Shown here one piece after another: positions 7,566 to 13,609 of a stretch of 13,609 nucleotides of DNA. Source of the stretch: an uncultured Burkholderiales bacterium. GTDB lineage: Bacteria; Pseudomonadota; Gammaproteobacteria; Burkholderiales; Burkholderiaceae_C. Under the pieces are notes generated by a model, which did not search any database, was not told the origin of the DNA, and worked only from the letters and a program-made list of their open reading frames with translations. Location of the stretch: assembly GCA_937897495.1 (NCBI GenBank), contig CALCBL010000106.1:1-13609 (forward strand), in the 5' to 3' direction. Both the position numbers and the translations under genes were made by a program. Position 1 is the first letter of the stretch; the number at the start of each line of letters is the position of its first letter.

Positions 7566-9368
7566 TTAAGGTTTTTGAATGTCATAGTAAATCCAATCAC
7601 CCAAGATCAGGGGGTGTTTGCGAAAGCCTTCCAAACGCTGATGGCTAAGCCGCGTCGCTATGCCTGTTGAACTTAATCCGAGCACGCCATTCACTTCCAT
7701 CAAACGGTACATGTTGTGCAAAACGCGTGTGCGTTCAGGGCCGTCGGGCAAGCGCTTGAGTTGCTCAAAATAGGCGTCGTATTCTGCATTTTCAAAACAC
7801 GCGTAATTGTTTTGACCAATGGTTTTGGAATACAAGAGTTTCATCACAAATTCGGCTTCGGATGAGCGCGTCCATCCTAAAGCCCAAGACGGTATGGCGC
7901 ATTGCTTGCCCTGTTTCAGCATCTCTGGAAACTTGTCCTTTTTGACCTTGAGGCGAATGCCAATTCGGTCCATTGATTTCTTCCAAAGCTCATCTCTTTC
8001 GCGATCAATGGACGATGTAGAAGAGTAAATGGTGAATACAAGTGGTTTGCCGTCTGGCATGTTGCGATAGCCCTTGGCATCCTTTTTGTAGCCAAATTGA
8101 TCTAACAAAGCATTGGCTGACAAGGGGCTGAACTTCACAATGCTTTTGTAATTGGGGTCATGCCCTGCAATGACCGGCGATACCATTTGCTGGGCCTTCA
8201 CTGCTTGACCTTTTCGAATCACTCGAATCTCTTCGTCCACATCAAAACCCATGATGATGGCGCGCCTGAGTGCAATTTTTTCAGGGGTATAGCCACCAAT
8301 GACGGGGTCCTTCATGTTGAAGAACTGATAGCGAATATCGGGCTCAACACTTCTGTACATGTTGACACCCTGAGCCACCCAAGTTTGGAGCAAATCATTT
8401 TTGGGCGTGAGTGCTTTTTCAATGAAAGAGGGAGGCACGCCAACTGCATCAATTTCTTTGCCGCTGAACGCCAACCACATCGATTGCGGCTCTTCAATGA
8501 TGCTCACCTCGATGCGGCCAATTTGAGGCATTTTTCTGCCTTGCATTTGGCTGGCAATGCGCAGTTCGACAGGTTTGTTAGGTGGCGGTTGAAAATCCCA
8601 GACAAAGCCTGGAAATTCAGGATTGGCTTTGAGGATAATTTTGGATCCCCGAACCCATTTTTCAAGCATGTACGGTCCAGTTCCAACAGGGTTGGACATG
8701 ATGCCCTCAAAGCCATACTTCTCAACCACTTCGCGCGCCATTCCGCCAGCAAAAGGGTTGGTCAATAACGACAGGAAATTTCGATCTGGCTGAACCAACT
8801 TAATGGCCAAGGTATACCTGTCAAGGGCGTAAATGCCAGGGTGTTTTTGATCGTAATCAAACTTCCCACTGGCCACCGCCTTCTTTCTTGATTCGGCGAA
8901 ACCAAATACCTTGTCATCAAAGTCAGAGACTTGAGGGCTGCGATTTTTAGGGTCTGCATGGCGCAGCAAGGTGTAGACAAAATCTTGCGCAGTGAGTTCA
9001 CGCCTTTGTCCTTTAAAGGCTTCATCCGGTGTGAAGTACAAGCCTTTTTTAACTTTGAAGGTGTAAGTGATGTTATCGGCCGAAATCTCAGGCATGGATT
9101 CTGCGGCGTTGGGCACGATCTGAGTGGGCATGGCCATCCAGTCGTAAGTCAAAAGAGGCTGAAAAATAGCCGCAGTGATGGTGTTTGAATAGAGGTCATT
9201 CACGCGTACCGGATCGAAGCCGGTCTCAGGCACTGGAAAAGCGACGCGCAATACTTTTTCAGGATCCGCTGGGTTGGCCTTCGGATCGGGAGCGGCAAGC
9301 ACGGCGGTACATGTCAGCGCCAAAACCAAACTCAGGCAGACATTTTGAAAAGCACGCCATGCGCTCAT
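7566..9368 (-). CDS. Periplasmic oligopeptide-binding protein (SBP_bac_5, YejA-type)
   Basis: A 600-residue extracytoplasmic solute-binding protein that would deliver peptides to the permease pair. The frame opens further upstream at a TTG (9431), but the ATG at 9368 puts a classical signal peptide at the N-terminus: MSAWRAFQN, then a hydrophobic core CLSLVLALTC, then TAVLA before APDP, a good signal peptidase I site after about residue 25. The mature part is typical of family 5: RVAFPVPETGFDPV near its start, ITYTFKVKKGLYFTPDEAF, NPVGTGPYML, and a closing part with LWKKSMDRIGIRLKV. Two mature cysteines, C490 and C524, could form a disulfide. About 600 residues is longer than DppA/OppA and close to E. 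coli YejA. First gene of the operon A-B-E-F, transcribed from the region shared with dcp. Ligand could be oligopeptides or another peptide-like compound; family is firm, ligand is inference. Confidence 0.92.
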   Translation of the reverse strand: MSAWRAFQNVCLSLVLALTCTAVLAAPDPKANPADPEKVLRVAFPVPETGFDPVRVNDLYSNTITAAIFQPLLTYDWMAMPTQIVPNAAESMPEISADNITYTFKVKKGLYFTPDEAFKGQRRELTAQDFVYTLLRHADPKNRSPQVSDFDDKVFGFAESRKKAVASGKFDYDQKHPGIYALDRYTLAIKLVQPDRNFLSLLTNPFAGGMAREVVEKYGFEGIMSNPVGTGPYMLEKWVRGSKIILKANPEFPGFVWDFQPPPNKPVELRIASQMQGRKMPQIGRIEVSIIEEPQSMWLAFSGKEIDAVGVPPSFIEKALTPKNDLLQTWVAQGVNMYRSVEPDIRYQFFNMKDPVIGGYTPEKIALRRAIIMGFDVDEEIRVIRKGQAVKAQQMVSPVIAGHDPNYKSIVKFSPLSANALLDQFGYKKDAKGYRNMPDGKPLVFTIYSSTSSIDRERDELWKKSMDRIGIRLKVKKDKFPEMLKQGKQCAIPSWALGWTRSSEAEFVMKLLYSKTIGQNNYACFENAEYDAYFEQLKRLPDGPERTRVLHNMYRLMEVNGVLGLSSTGIATRLSHQRLEGFRKHPLILGDWIYYDIQKP

Positions 9369-9475
9369 TATGTTTGGACGCACATTGGGCGCCGCTTTAA
9401 GACCAACTACAAAAAGCACAATCTTCCTCAATCATGGGATGGCAACATGCACTAGAGTGCCCAAGTTTGAAGAAT

Positions 9476-9503
9476 AATCTAACTTGACTTCATTTCTTCA
9501 CAA
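9476..9503 (-). promoter_or_regulatory. Putative promoter of the peptide-importer operon
   Basis: Read on the minus strand, TTGTGA (9498-9503) and TAGATT (9476-9481) are separated by 16 bases, each matching four of six consensus positions. It would start transcription about 100 bases upstream of the ATG at 9368. It overlaps the putative dcp promoter on the other strand, so the two could compete or share a regulator. Weak by sequence alone. Confidence 0.3.
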
Positions 9504-9511
9504 ATCACAAT
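9484..9511 (+). promoter_or_regulatory. Putative sigma-70 promoter of dcp
   Basis: TTGACT at 9484-9489 (five of six) is followed after 16 bases by CACAAT at 9506-9511 (four of six); CAATAT at 9508-9513 is an alternative -10 with 18-base spacing. Transcription would start near 9518, leaving a leader of about 80 bases before dcp. Confidence 0.45.
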
Positions 9512-9512
9512 A

Positions 9513-9563
9513 TTTAAGGGATATTTTGAGCGCCTCGGCCTCGGCCTCAGGTAAACCCTTAAA
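9513..9563. repeat. Inverted repeat with nested hairpin and GCCTCG triplet repeat upstream of dcp
   Basis: TTTAAGGG (9513-9520) and CCCTTAAA (9556-9563) are exact complements 35 bases apart. Inside them TGAG-C-GCC (9527-9534) can pair with GGC-CTCA (9543-9549) with one bulged C. The interior also contains three tandem copies of a hexamer: GCCTCG, GCCTCG, GCCTCA (9532-9549). The structure sits at or just after the predicted dcp start of transcription. It could be a leader hairpin or an operator; no known element is recognised. Confidence 0.55.
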
Positions 9564-9599
9564 GTGAAATGATCCCATTCCAAAACAAGGCCTACCCTC

Positions 9600-11630
9600 A
9601 TGACAAATCCTTTGCTCCAAAAGTGGTCTACACCTTTTGAAATGCCGCCCTTTGAAGACATCCAGGCAGCACATTTCCCCGAAGCTTTTAACCAAGCCTT
9701 AACCCATCACCAAAACGAAATACAAGCCATTGCATCGCAAAAGCAAGCGCCAAGCTTTCAAAATACCCTGCTTGCACTCGAAGCCAGCGGCGAGCTTTTA
9801 AACCAAACCTCCGCCCTCTTCTTCAATTTAAGTGCCTCACACACTTCGCCTGAAATTCAAGCCATAGAGCGAGACATGTCGCCAAAGCTTGCGGCCCATT
9901 CAGCGGCCATGTTTTTGAATGCAGCACTCTTTGAACGCATCAACAAACTCCATCAAGAAAGAACAAAGCTTGGGCTAGATGCTGAGAGCATTCGCTTGAT
10001 TGAAAGATACCACTTAGATTTTGTTCGGGCAGGCGCAAATCTGAAGGACAAAGACAGACAAACCTTTGCCAACTATTCAGAAAAGCTGGCAAGCTGTTTT
10101 ACCCAATTTTCACAAAATGTTTTGGCAGATGAAGCTGCTTTCTGCTTGGTTCTCACGGAGGCCGATCAACTCAAAGGGCTACCAGATTTCGTGAAGAGTG
10201 CGGCCAAGCAGTTGGCCAAAGAACGTGGCCTTGAACAACACAACGCGCATGCCTTCACGCTTTCCAGATCGTCCATCACGCCTTTCATGACCTTTTCAGA
10301 ACGACGGGACTTGCGTGAAAGCATGTGGCTGGCATGGTGCAAACGTGGCGAAAACCCGGGCGCTCACAACAACGAAACTGTGATGAAAGAGATTTTAAAA
10401 ATTCGATTGGCTCAAGCTCGCCTTTTGGGTTACCAGAATTTCTCTGAATATGCTTTGGCCGACACCATGGCGGGCAGCGCAGCAAACGCCAGGGATTTGC
10501 TCATGCGCGTATGGACTCCCGCGAGATTAAGAGCCATTCAAGAGCGAAAAGACTTGAAGATGCTTTCTGGACTAAGTGATCTTGCCGCCTGGGATTGGCA
10601 CTTCTGGACAGAGCGCGTTCGCAAAGAGAAATTTGATTTGAACGAAGCAGAAATCAAACCCTACCTGCAACTGCACAAACTCATGGAAGCCATGTTTCAT
10701 GTGGCGAACCGCTTGTTCGGCGTGAGTTTCAAACAGGTCGAAAACATTGCCAAGTACCACAACTCTGTCACGGGGTGGGAAGTGACAAGTGCTGATGGCA
10801 AGCATGTTGGCTTGTTTTTAAGCGATAACTTTGCGCGCAGCAGCAAACGTTCTGGCGCATGGATGAGCACCTACCGAGACCCGATGAACCTCACGCAGGA
10901 AGTGCGGCCCATTGTTGTGAACAACAACAACTTTTCGCAGGGACCAGAAGGAAAACCAACGCTGCTCAGCATAGACGATGCCAGAACCCTTTTTCATGAG
11001 TTTGGCCATGGTTTGCACGGCCTGTTGTCACAGGTTAAGTTTCCCCGCCTTTCAGGCACCAGTGTGCTCAGAGACTTTGTTGAATTTCCATCCCAAGTTT
11101 ATGAAAATTGGCTCATGCAACCGCAAATATTAAAGGAATTTGCGTTGCATGCAGAAACGGGCGTGCCCATGCCCAACACATTGATTGAAAAAATACTGGC
11201 TGCCCAGACGTTCAATCAAGGCTTTACAACCGTAGAGTACGTCTCATCGGCCTTGGTCGATTTAGCGCTGCATGAAACCATCGACATCGAACACTTGAAC
11301 TTTCAAGAGTTTGAGTCAAAGACGCTTGAAAGCATTCAAATGCCACCGGCCATTGGCATGCGGCACAGGTTGCCACACTTCTCACATTTGTTTTCGTCTA
11401 ACAGTTATGCCTCGGCCTACTATGTTTACATGTGGGCTGAAGTCTTGGACGCAGATGGTTTCGATGCATTCATAGAAGCTGGCGATATCTTTGCCAAAGA
11501 ACCTGCGCAAAAACTGTATGAGCATATTTACTCAGCCGGTAATCGCCAAGACCCCATGCAGGCCTACATTGCATTCAGAGGCAGGGAGCCAACGGTGGCG
11601 CCACTTTTAACCAAGCGTGGACTTAACTGA
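9600..11630 (+). CDS. dcp: Peptidyl-dipeptidase Dcp (M3 zinc metallopeptidase)
   Basis: Removes dipeptides from the C-terminus of oligopeptides; a step in breakdown of imported or intracellular peptides. 676 residues, very near E. coli Dcp (681) and without a signal peptide, so cytoplasmic location is expected. The zinc motif is HEFGH at 466-470, with the third ligand E495 in DFVEFPSQ, 29 residues after H466 as in M3 enzymes. It is Dcp rather than oligopeptidase A because several stretches follow Dcp: FQNTLLALEASGELL, LGLDAESIRLIE, REKFDLNEAEIKPY (with K before R), LSGT followed by RDFVEFPSQ, and the ending GNRQDP to KRGLN. Start ATG 9600 is preceded by AAGG nine bases away. It diverges from the peptide-importer operon, which fits a role in using imported peptides, and ends at a strong terminator. 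I recall the Dcp comparison from memory; no alignment was run. Confidence 0.93.
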   Translation: MTNPLLQKWSTPFEMPPFEDIQAAHFPEAFNQALTHHQNEIQAIASQKQAPSFQNTLLALEASGELLNQTSALFFNLSASHTSPEIQAIERDMSPKLAAHSAAMFLNAALFERINKLHQERTKLGLDAESIRLIERYHLDFVRAGANLKDKDRQTFANYSEKLASCFTQFSQNVLADEAAFCLVLTEADQLKGLPDFVKSAAKQLAKERGLEQHNAHAFTLSRSSITPFMTFSERRDLRESMWLAWCKRGENPGAHNNETVMKEILKIRLAQARLLGYQNFSEYALADTMAGSAANARDLLMRVWTPARLRAIQERKDLKMLSGLSDLAAWDWHFWTERVRKEKFDLNEAEIKPYLQLHKLMEAMFHVANRLFGVSFKQVENIAKYHNSVTGWEVTSADGKHVGLFLSDNFARSSKRSGAWMSTYRDPMNLTQEVRPIVVNNNNFSQGPEGKPTLLSIDDARTLFHEFGHGLHGLLSQVKFPRLSGTSVLRDFVEFPSQVYENWLMQPQILKEFALHAETGVPMPNTLIEKILAAQTFNQGFTTVEYVSSALVDLALHETIDIEHLNFQEFESKTLESIQMPPAIGMRHRLPHFSHLFSSNSYASAYYVYMWAEVLDADGFDAFIEAGDIFAKEPAQKLYEHIYSAGNRQDPMQAYIAFRGREPTVAPLLTKRGLN

Positions 11631-11641
11631 TTTATTCAAAC

Positions 11642-11668
11642 AAAAAACCCCGCAAAGCGGGGTTTTTT
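11642..11668. terminator. Bidirectional Rho-independent terminator between dcp and the LivJ/K-like gene
   Basis: AAAAAACCCCGC (11642-11653) and GCGGGGTTTTTT (11657-11668) form a perfect 12-bp stem with an AAA loop. Each strand reads a GC-rich stem followed by six Ts, so it serves both converging genes: dcp ends 11 bases before it and the minus-strand gene ends 17 bases after it. Confidence 0.95.
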
Positions 11669-11685
11669 GATTCAAGCAAGTGTGA

Positions 11686-12849
11686 TTAACGAACCACAGC
11701 AATTTGCTCGCGCTTACCGGCTTTGTAAGTGAACAAAGTCAAAGCGCCATTTTTGATGTCGCCCTTTTCGTCAAACGCGATGTTGCCGGTCACACCTTTG
11801 TAGTTGATGGACTTCAAAGCAGGCAAGTACTTAGCTGGGTCTGAAGAACCCGCAGTGACCATGGCTTGAACCATGACTTTGACTGCGTCATAGACATAAG
11901 GTGCATAGACTTGCACTTCAGCGTTGTACTTGGCTTTAAAGTCAGTACGGAATTTTTCCATGCCTGCTTTTTGTTCACCTTCAACGCCACCCGCTTCAGC
12001 GCAGAAGACGTTTTCGTCTGCCATGCCTTCAGCTGCCAACTTGGCCAACTCGGCCGTACAGATGCCATCACCGCCCATGAATTTGGCTGAAATACCCAGC
12101 TGCTTCATTTGCTTGAGCATAGGGCCTGCTACAGCATCCATGCCGCCAAAGAAAATGATGTCTGGCTTCTTGCCCTTGAGGGTGGTCAAAATAGCGTTGA
12201 AGTCAGAAGACTTGTCGGTTGTGAACTCATGGCCAACCAAATTGCCACCGGCGGCTTTAACAGCTTTTTCAAATTCTTCGGCCACACCTTGGCCATACGC
12301 TGTACGGTCATCAATCACGGCAATGCTCTTGCCCTTGAGTGTTTCAACAGCGTATTTGCCCAATGTGCCGCCCAAGTGAACGTCATCAGCCACAACGCGG
12401 AAAGCACCGGCGTAACCTTGGCGTGTGTATTTAGGATTGGTGGCTGAAGGAGAAATTTGGGGAATGCCAGCAGCGTTGTAAAGCTGTGAAGCTGGAATGG
12501 TGGTACCTGAATTCAAGTGGCCGATCACGCCCTGAACTTTGGCATCTACCAATTTTTGGGCAGCAGCAGTGCCTTGTTTTGGATCGGCAGCATCGTCTTC
12601 AGCCAACAATTCGAACTTGACAACTTTGTCACCAATTTTGATGCCCGCCGCATTCAGTTCTTCAATGGCCATCTTGGCGCCATTTTCGTTGTCCTTGCCC
12701 AAGTGGGCAATGGCACCGCTGGTAGGTCCAACGTGACCAATTTTGATGACTTGAGCGCCACCATCTTTTTTGCCACAGGCAACGAGTGTCAAAACAACTG
12801 CGGCCACTGCAACCGCTGTGAGAGGGGTCTTAAGAGAAGACAATTTCAT
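11686..12849 (-). CDS. Branched-chain amino acid-type ABC substrate-binding lipoprotein (LivJ/LivK family)
   Basis: A 387-residue extracytoplasmic binding protein of the Peripla_BP_6 family, which captures branched-chain or related amino acids for a Liv-type ABC importer. The frame extends to a TTG at 12882, but ATG 12849 has a clear ribosome site (GGAG, seven bases upstream) and begins a lipoprotein signal: MKLSSLKTPLTAV, a hydrophobic core, then LVAC with C25 as the lipidated residue, followed by GKKDGG. Family blocks are IKIGHVGPTSG, then GHLNSGTTIPASQLY, ISPSATNP, DDRTAYGQG and YAPYVYDAVK. Two further cysteines, in GDGICTAE and NVFCAEAGG, resemble a family disulfide. No Liv permease or ATPase gene is adjacent in this window; the gene has its own promoter-like region and terminators on both sides, so it appears monocistronic. 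Partner transporter must be elsewhere. Ligand is inference. Confidence 0.93.
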   Translation of the reverse strand: MKLSSLKTPLTAVAVAAVVLTLVACGKKDGGAQVIKIGHVGPTSGAIAHLGKDNENGAKMAIEELNAAGIKIGDKVVKFELLAEDDAADPKQGTAAAQKLVDAKVQGVIGHLNSGTTIPASQLYNAAGIPQISPSATNPKYTRQGYAGAFRVVADDVHLGGTLGKYAVETLKGKSIAVIDDRTAYGQGVAEEFEKAVKAAGGNLVGHEFTTDKSSDFNAILTTLKGKKPDIIFFGGMDAVAGPMLKQMKQLGISAKFMGGDGICTAELAKLAAEGMADENVFCAEAGGVEGEQKAGMEKFRTDFKAKYNAEVQVYAPYVYDAVKVMVQAMVTAGSSDPAKYLPALKSINYKGVTGNIAFDEKGDIKNGALTLFTYKAGKREQIAVVR

Positions 12850-12855
12850 GAATAA

Positions 12856-12859
12856 CTCC
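12856..12859 (-). promoter_or_regulatory. Ribosome binding site fixing the LivJ/K-like start
   Basis: GGAG (CTCC on the plus strand), followed by six bases and then the ATG at 12849. It supports the lipoprotein-signal start over the upstream TTG at 12882, which has no such site. Confidence 0.8.
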
Positions 12860-12894
12860 GGAATAATGAGGTTTTGCTTCAATTAAGCAAGCCG

Positions 12895-12940
12895 TAACGA
12901 TAACGCAAATTTGGAACACATTAAAGGGGCTTGATCGTTA
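12895..12940. repeat. Short inverted repeat TAACGAT / ATCGTTA around the LivJ/K-like promoter
   Basis: TAACGAT at 12895-12901 and its exact complement ATCGTTA at 12934-12940 are separated by 32 bases and bracket the putative -10 box. Two operator half-sites for a regulator are conceivable. Seven bases is short, so chance is also possible. Confidence 0.35.
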
Positions 12941-12949
12941 ACAGACCAA
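12920..12949 (-). promoter_or_regulatory. Putative promoter of the LivJ/K-like gene
   Basis: On the minus strand TTGGTC (12944-12949; three of six) is followed by an 18-base spacer and TTTAAT (12920-12925; five of six). Transcription would begin near 12913, about 63 bases before the ATG. A separate promoter is needed because holC upstream ends in a terminator. Confidence 0.4.
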
Positions 12950-12986
12950 AAAAAAGGGCAAAAGCCAAGACTAATTGGGCTTTGCC
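12948..12986 (-). terminator. Rho-independent terminator of pepA-holC, overlapping the holC stop
   Basis: On the minus strand GGCAAAGCC (12978-12986) pairs with GGCTTTTGCC (12957-12966) with one bulged T, then one C and a run of eight Ts (12948-12955). The 5' arm lies within the last holC codons and the TAG stop (12971-12973) is in the loop, so ribosomes finishing holC could affect its folding. Confidence 0.75.
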
Positions 12987-13420
12987 GAGGTCAAATCGAA
13001 TCGATTGATCTGAAATCCGAGTTGCGAATAATGTTTCCAGCGCTGCCTGGCGCTTGATTTATCGCTTTCTTCCGGGCCAACCACTTCGATTAAACGCTCA
13101 ATGCCCTCCAAATTGGGGGGGGGCGAATCGTTTAAATTGAGGAAAACATCCAGTTGCTGAAGAGCGGTCAAGTCCTCCCAGATGGAACCAAAGATGACGC
13201 TCGAATGTTCAACCATGTTGGGAGAATCGGCCAACAAGCAATGCGTCACAAAGTCAGATCCATTGAGATTCCATAACAATTGATTCAACAAGTGCGACGT
13301 TTCTTGATCTGCCAACACACCGACCCTGCGGCCCTGGCCGCTGGCCTTGCGCAACAAGCGGCAAACATAAGGCAGTTTGTCAGGCGCATTGAAATGAAAA
13401 TCAACTTGCGTCATGGGCAT
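12971..13420 (-). CDS. holC: DNA polymerase III chi subunit
   Basis: A 149-residue protein, close to E. coli HolC (147). Chi is an accessory subunit of the clamp-loader complex that links it to single-stranded DNA-binding protein during replication. The N-terminus MTQVDFHFNAPDKLPYVCRL matches the beta-proteobacterial HolC style, and GRRVGVLADQ and LLWNLNGSDFVTHCLL follow the family pattern of an early beta-alpha core. It lies 29 bases after pepA on the same strand, the pepA-holC order known from E. coli. Start ATG 13420 (MPMTQ) or ATG 13414 (MTQ) are both possible; GAG about seven bases before the first slightly favours it. A run of nine Cs on the coding strand (13115-13123) encodes three consecutive prolines (SPPPN) and is prone to slippage. 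A terminator overlaps the stop codon. Confidence 0.9.
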   Translation of the reverse strand: MPMTQVDFHFNAPDKLPYVCRLLRKASGQGRRVGVLADQETSHLLNQLLWNLNGSDFVTHCLLADSPNMVEHSSVIFGSIWEDLTALQQLDVFLNLNDSPPPNLEGIERLIEVVGPEESDKSSARQRWKHYSQLGFQINRFDLTSAKPN

Positions 13421-13449
13421 GCAATCTCAATCTTGAACAGATTCCAGAA

Positions 13450-13609
<160 letters not shown>

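Noticed and set aside
8160..8768. A 202-codon plus-strand open frame opposite the peptide-binding protein gene
   Set aside because: It lies wholly antisense to a clear family protein, has no recognisable domain and an unstructured composition; it is a reading-frame shadow.
9369..9431. N-terminal extension of the peptide-binding protein from a TTG start
   Set aside because: It would place 21 extra residues before a normal signal peptide; the ATG at 9368 gives a standard secreted precursor.
9600..11630. Identification of the M3 enzyme as oligopeptidase A (PrlC/OpdA)
   Set aside because: The N-terminal half, the REKFDL segment and the C-terminal KRGLN ending follow Dcp rather than OpdA.

Overview
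The window reads as a piece of ordinary bacterial chromosome, most likely from a betaproteobacterium of the order Burkholderiales (a Comamonadaceae-like relative is my best guess). This rests on roughly balanced base composition, a tRNA gene with encoded CCA, the pepA-holC gene pair, the style of the HolC N-terminus and the many AAAACCCC/GGGGTTTT hairpin terminators. It is inference from protein style only; no search was run. I see no insertion sequence, phage gene, CRISPR array or defence gene.

Layout from left to right. Bases 1-2167 (minus) hold nearly all of a PLP-dependent Orn/Lys/Arg decarboxylase, cut at its C-terminus by the window edge. A tRNA-Ser(GGA) gene follows at 2285-2374 (plus), with a 15-bp terminator hairpin. 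That hairpin ends only about ten bases before an MFS exporter gene (2426-3697, plus). Converging on this is a tightly packed four-gene oligopeptide ABC importer operon on the minus strand, in the order A-B-E-F (transcribed 9368 down to 3718): secreted peptide-binding protein, two permeases and a fused double ATPase. The order and architecture match yejABEF, although the individual proteins also resemble Opp/Dpp components.

Divergent from the importer, across a 231-base promoter region (9369-9599) containing overlapping promoters and an inverted repeat, lies dcp (9600-11630, plus), a zinc peptidyl-dipeptidase. A perfect bidirectional terminator separates it from a convergent LivJ/LivK-type amino-acid-binding lipoprotein gene (11686-12849, minus). 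Upstream of that lie holC (DNA polymerase III chi subunit, 12971-13420, minus) and the last 52 codons of pepA (leucyl aminopeptidase, 13450-13609, minus).

The genes suggest a peptide and amino-acid acquisition neighbourhood. Peptides would be captured and imported by the A-B-E-F system, trimmed by Dcp and PepA, with free branched-chain or related amino acids captured by the LivJ/K-like protein. A decarboxylase for basic amino acids sits at the left end. Each family is known; I did not find a convincing undescribed system. The most useful second looks are the terminator-to-start arrangement ahead of the MFS gene, a nine-base C run inside holC, and the structured divergent promoter between the importer and dcp.
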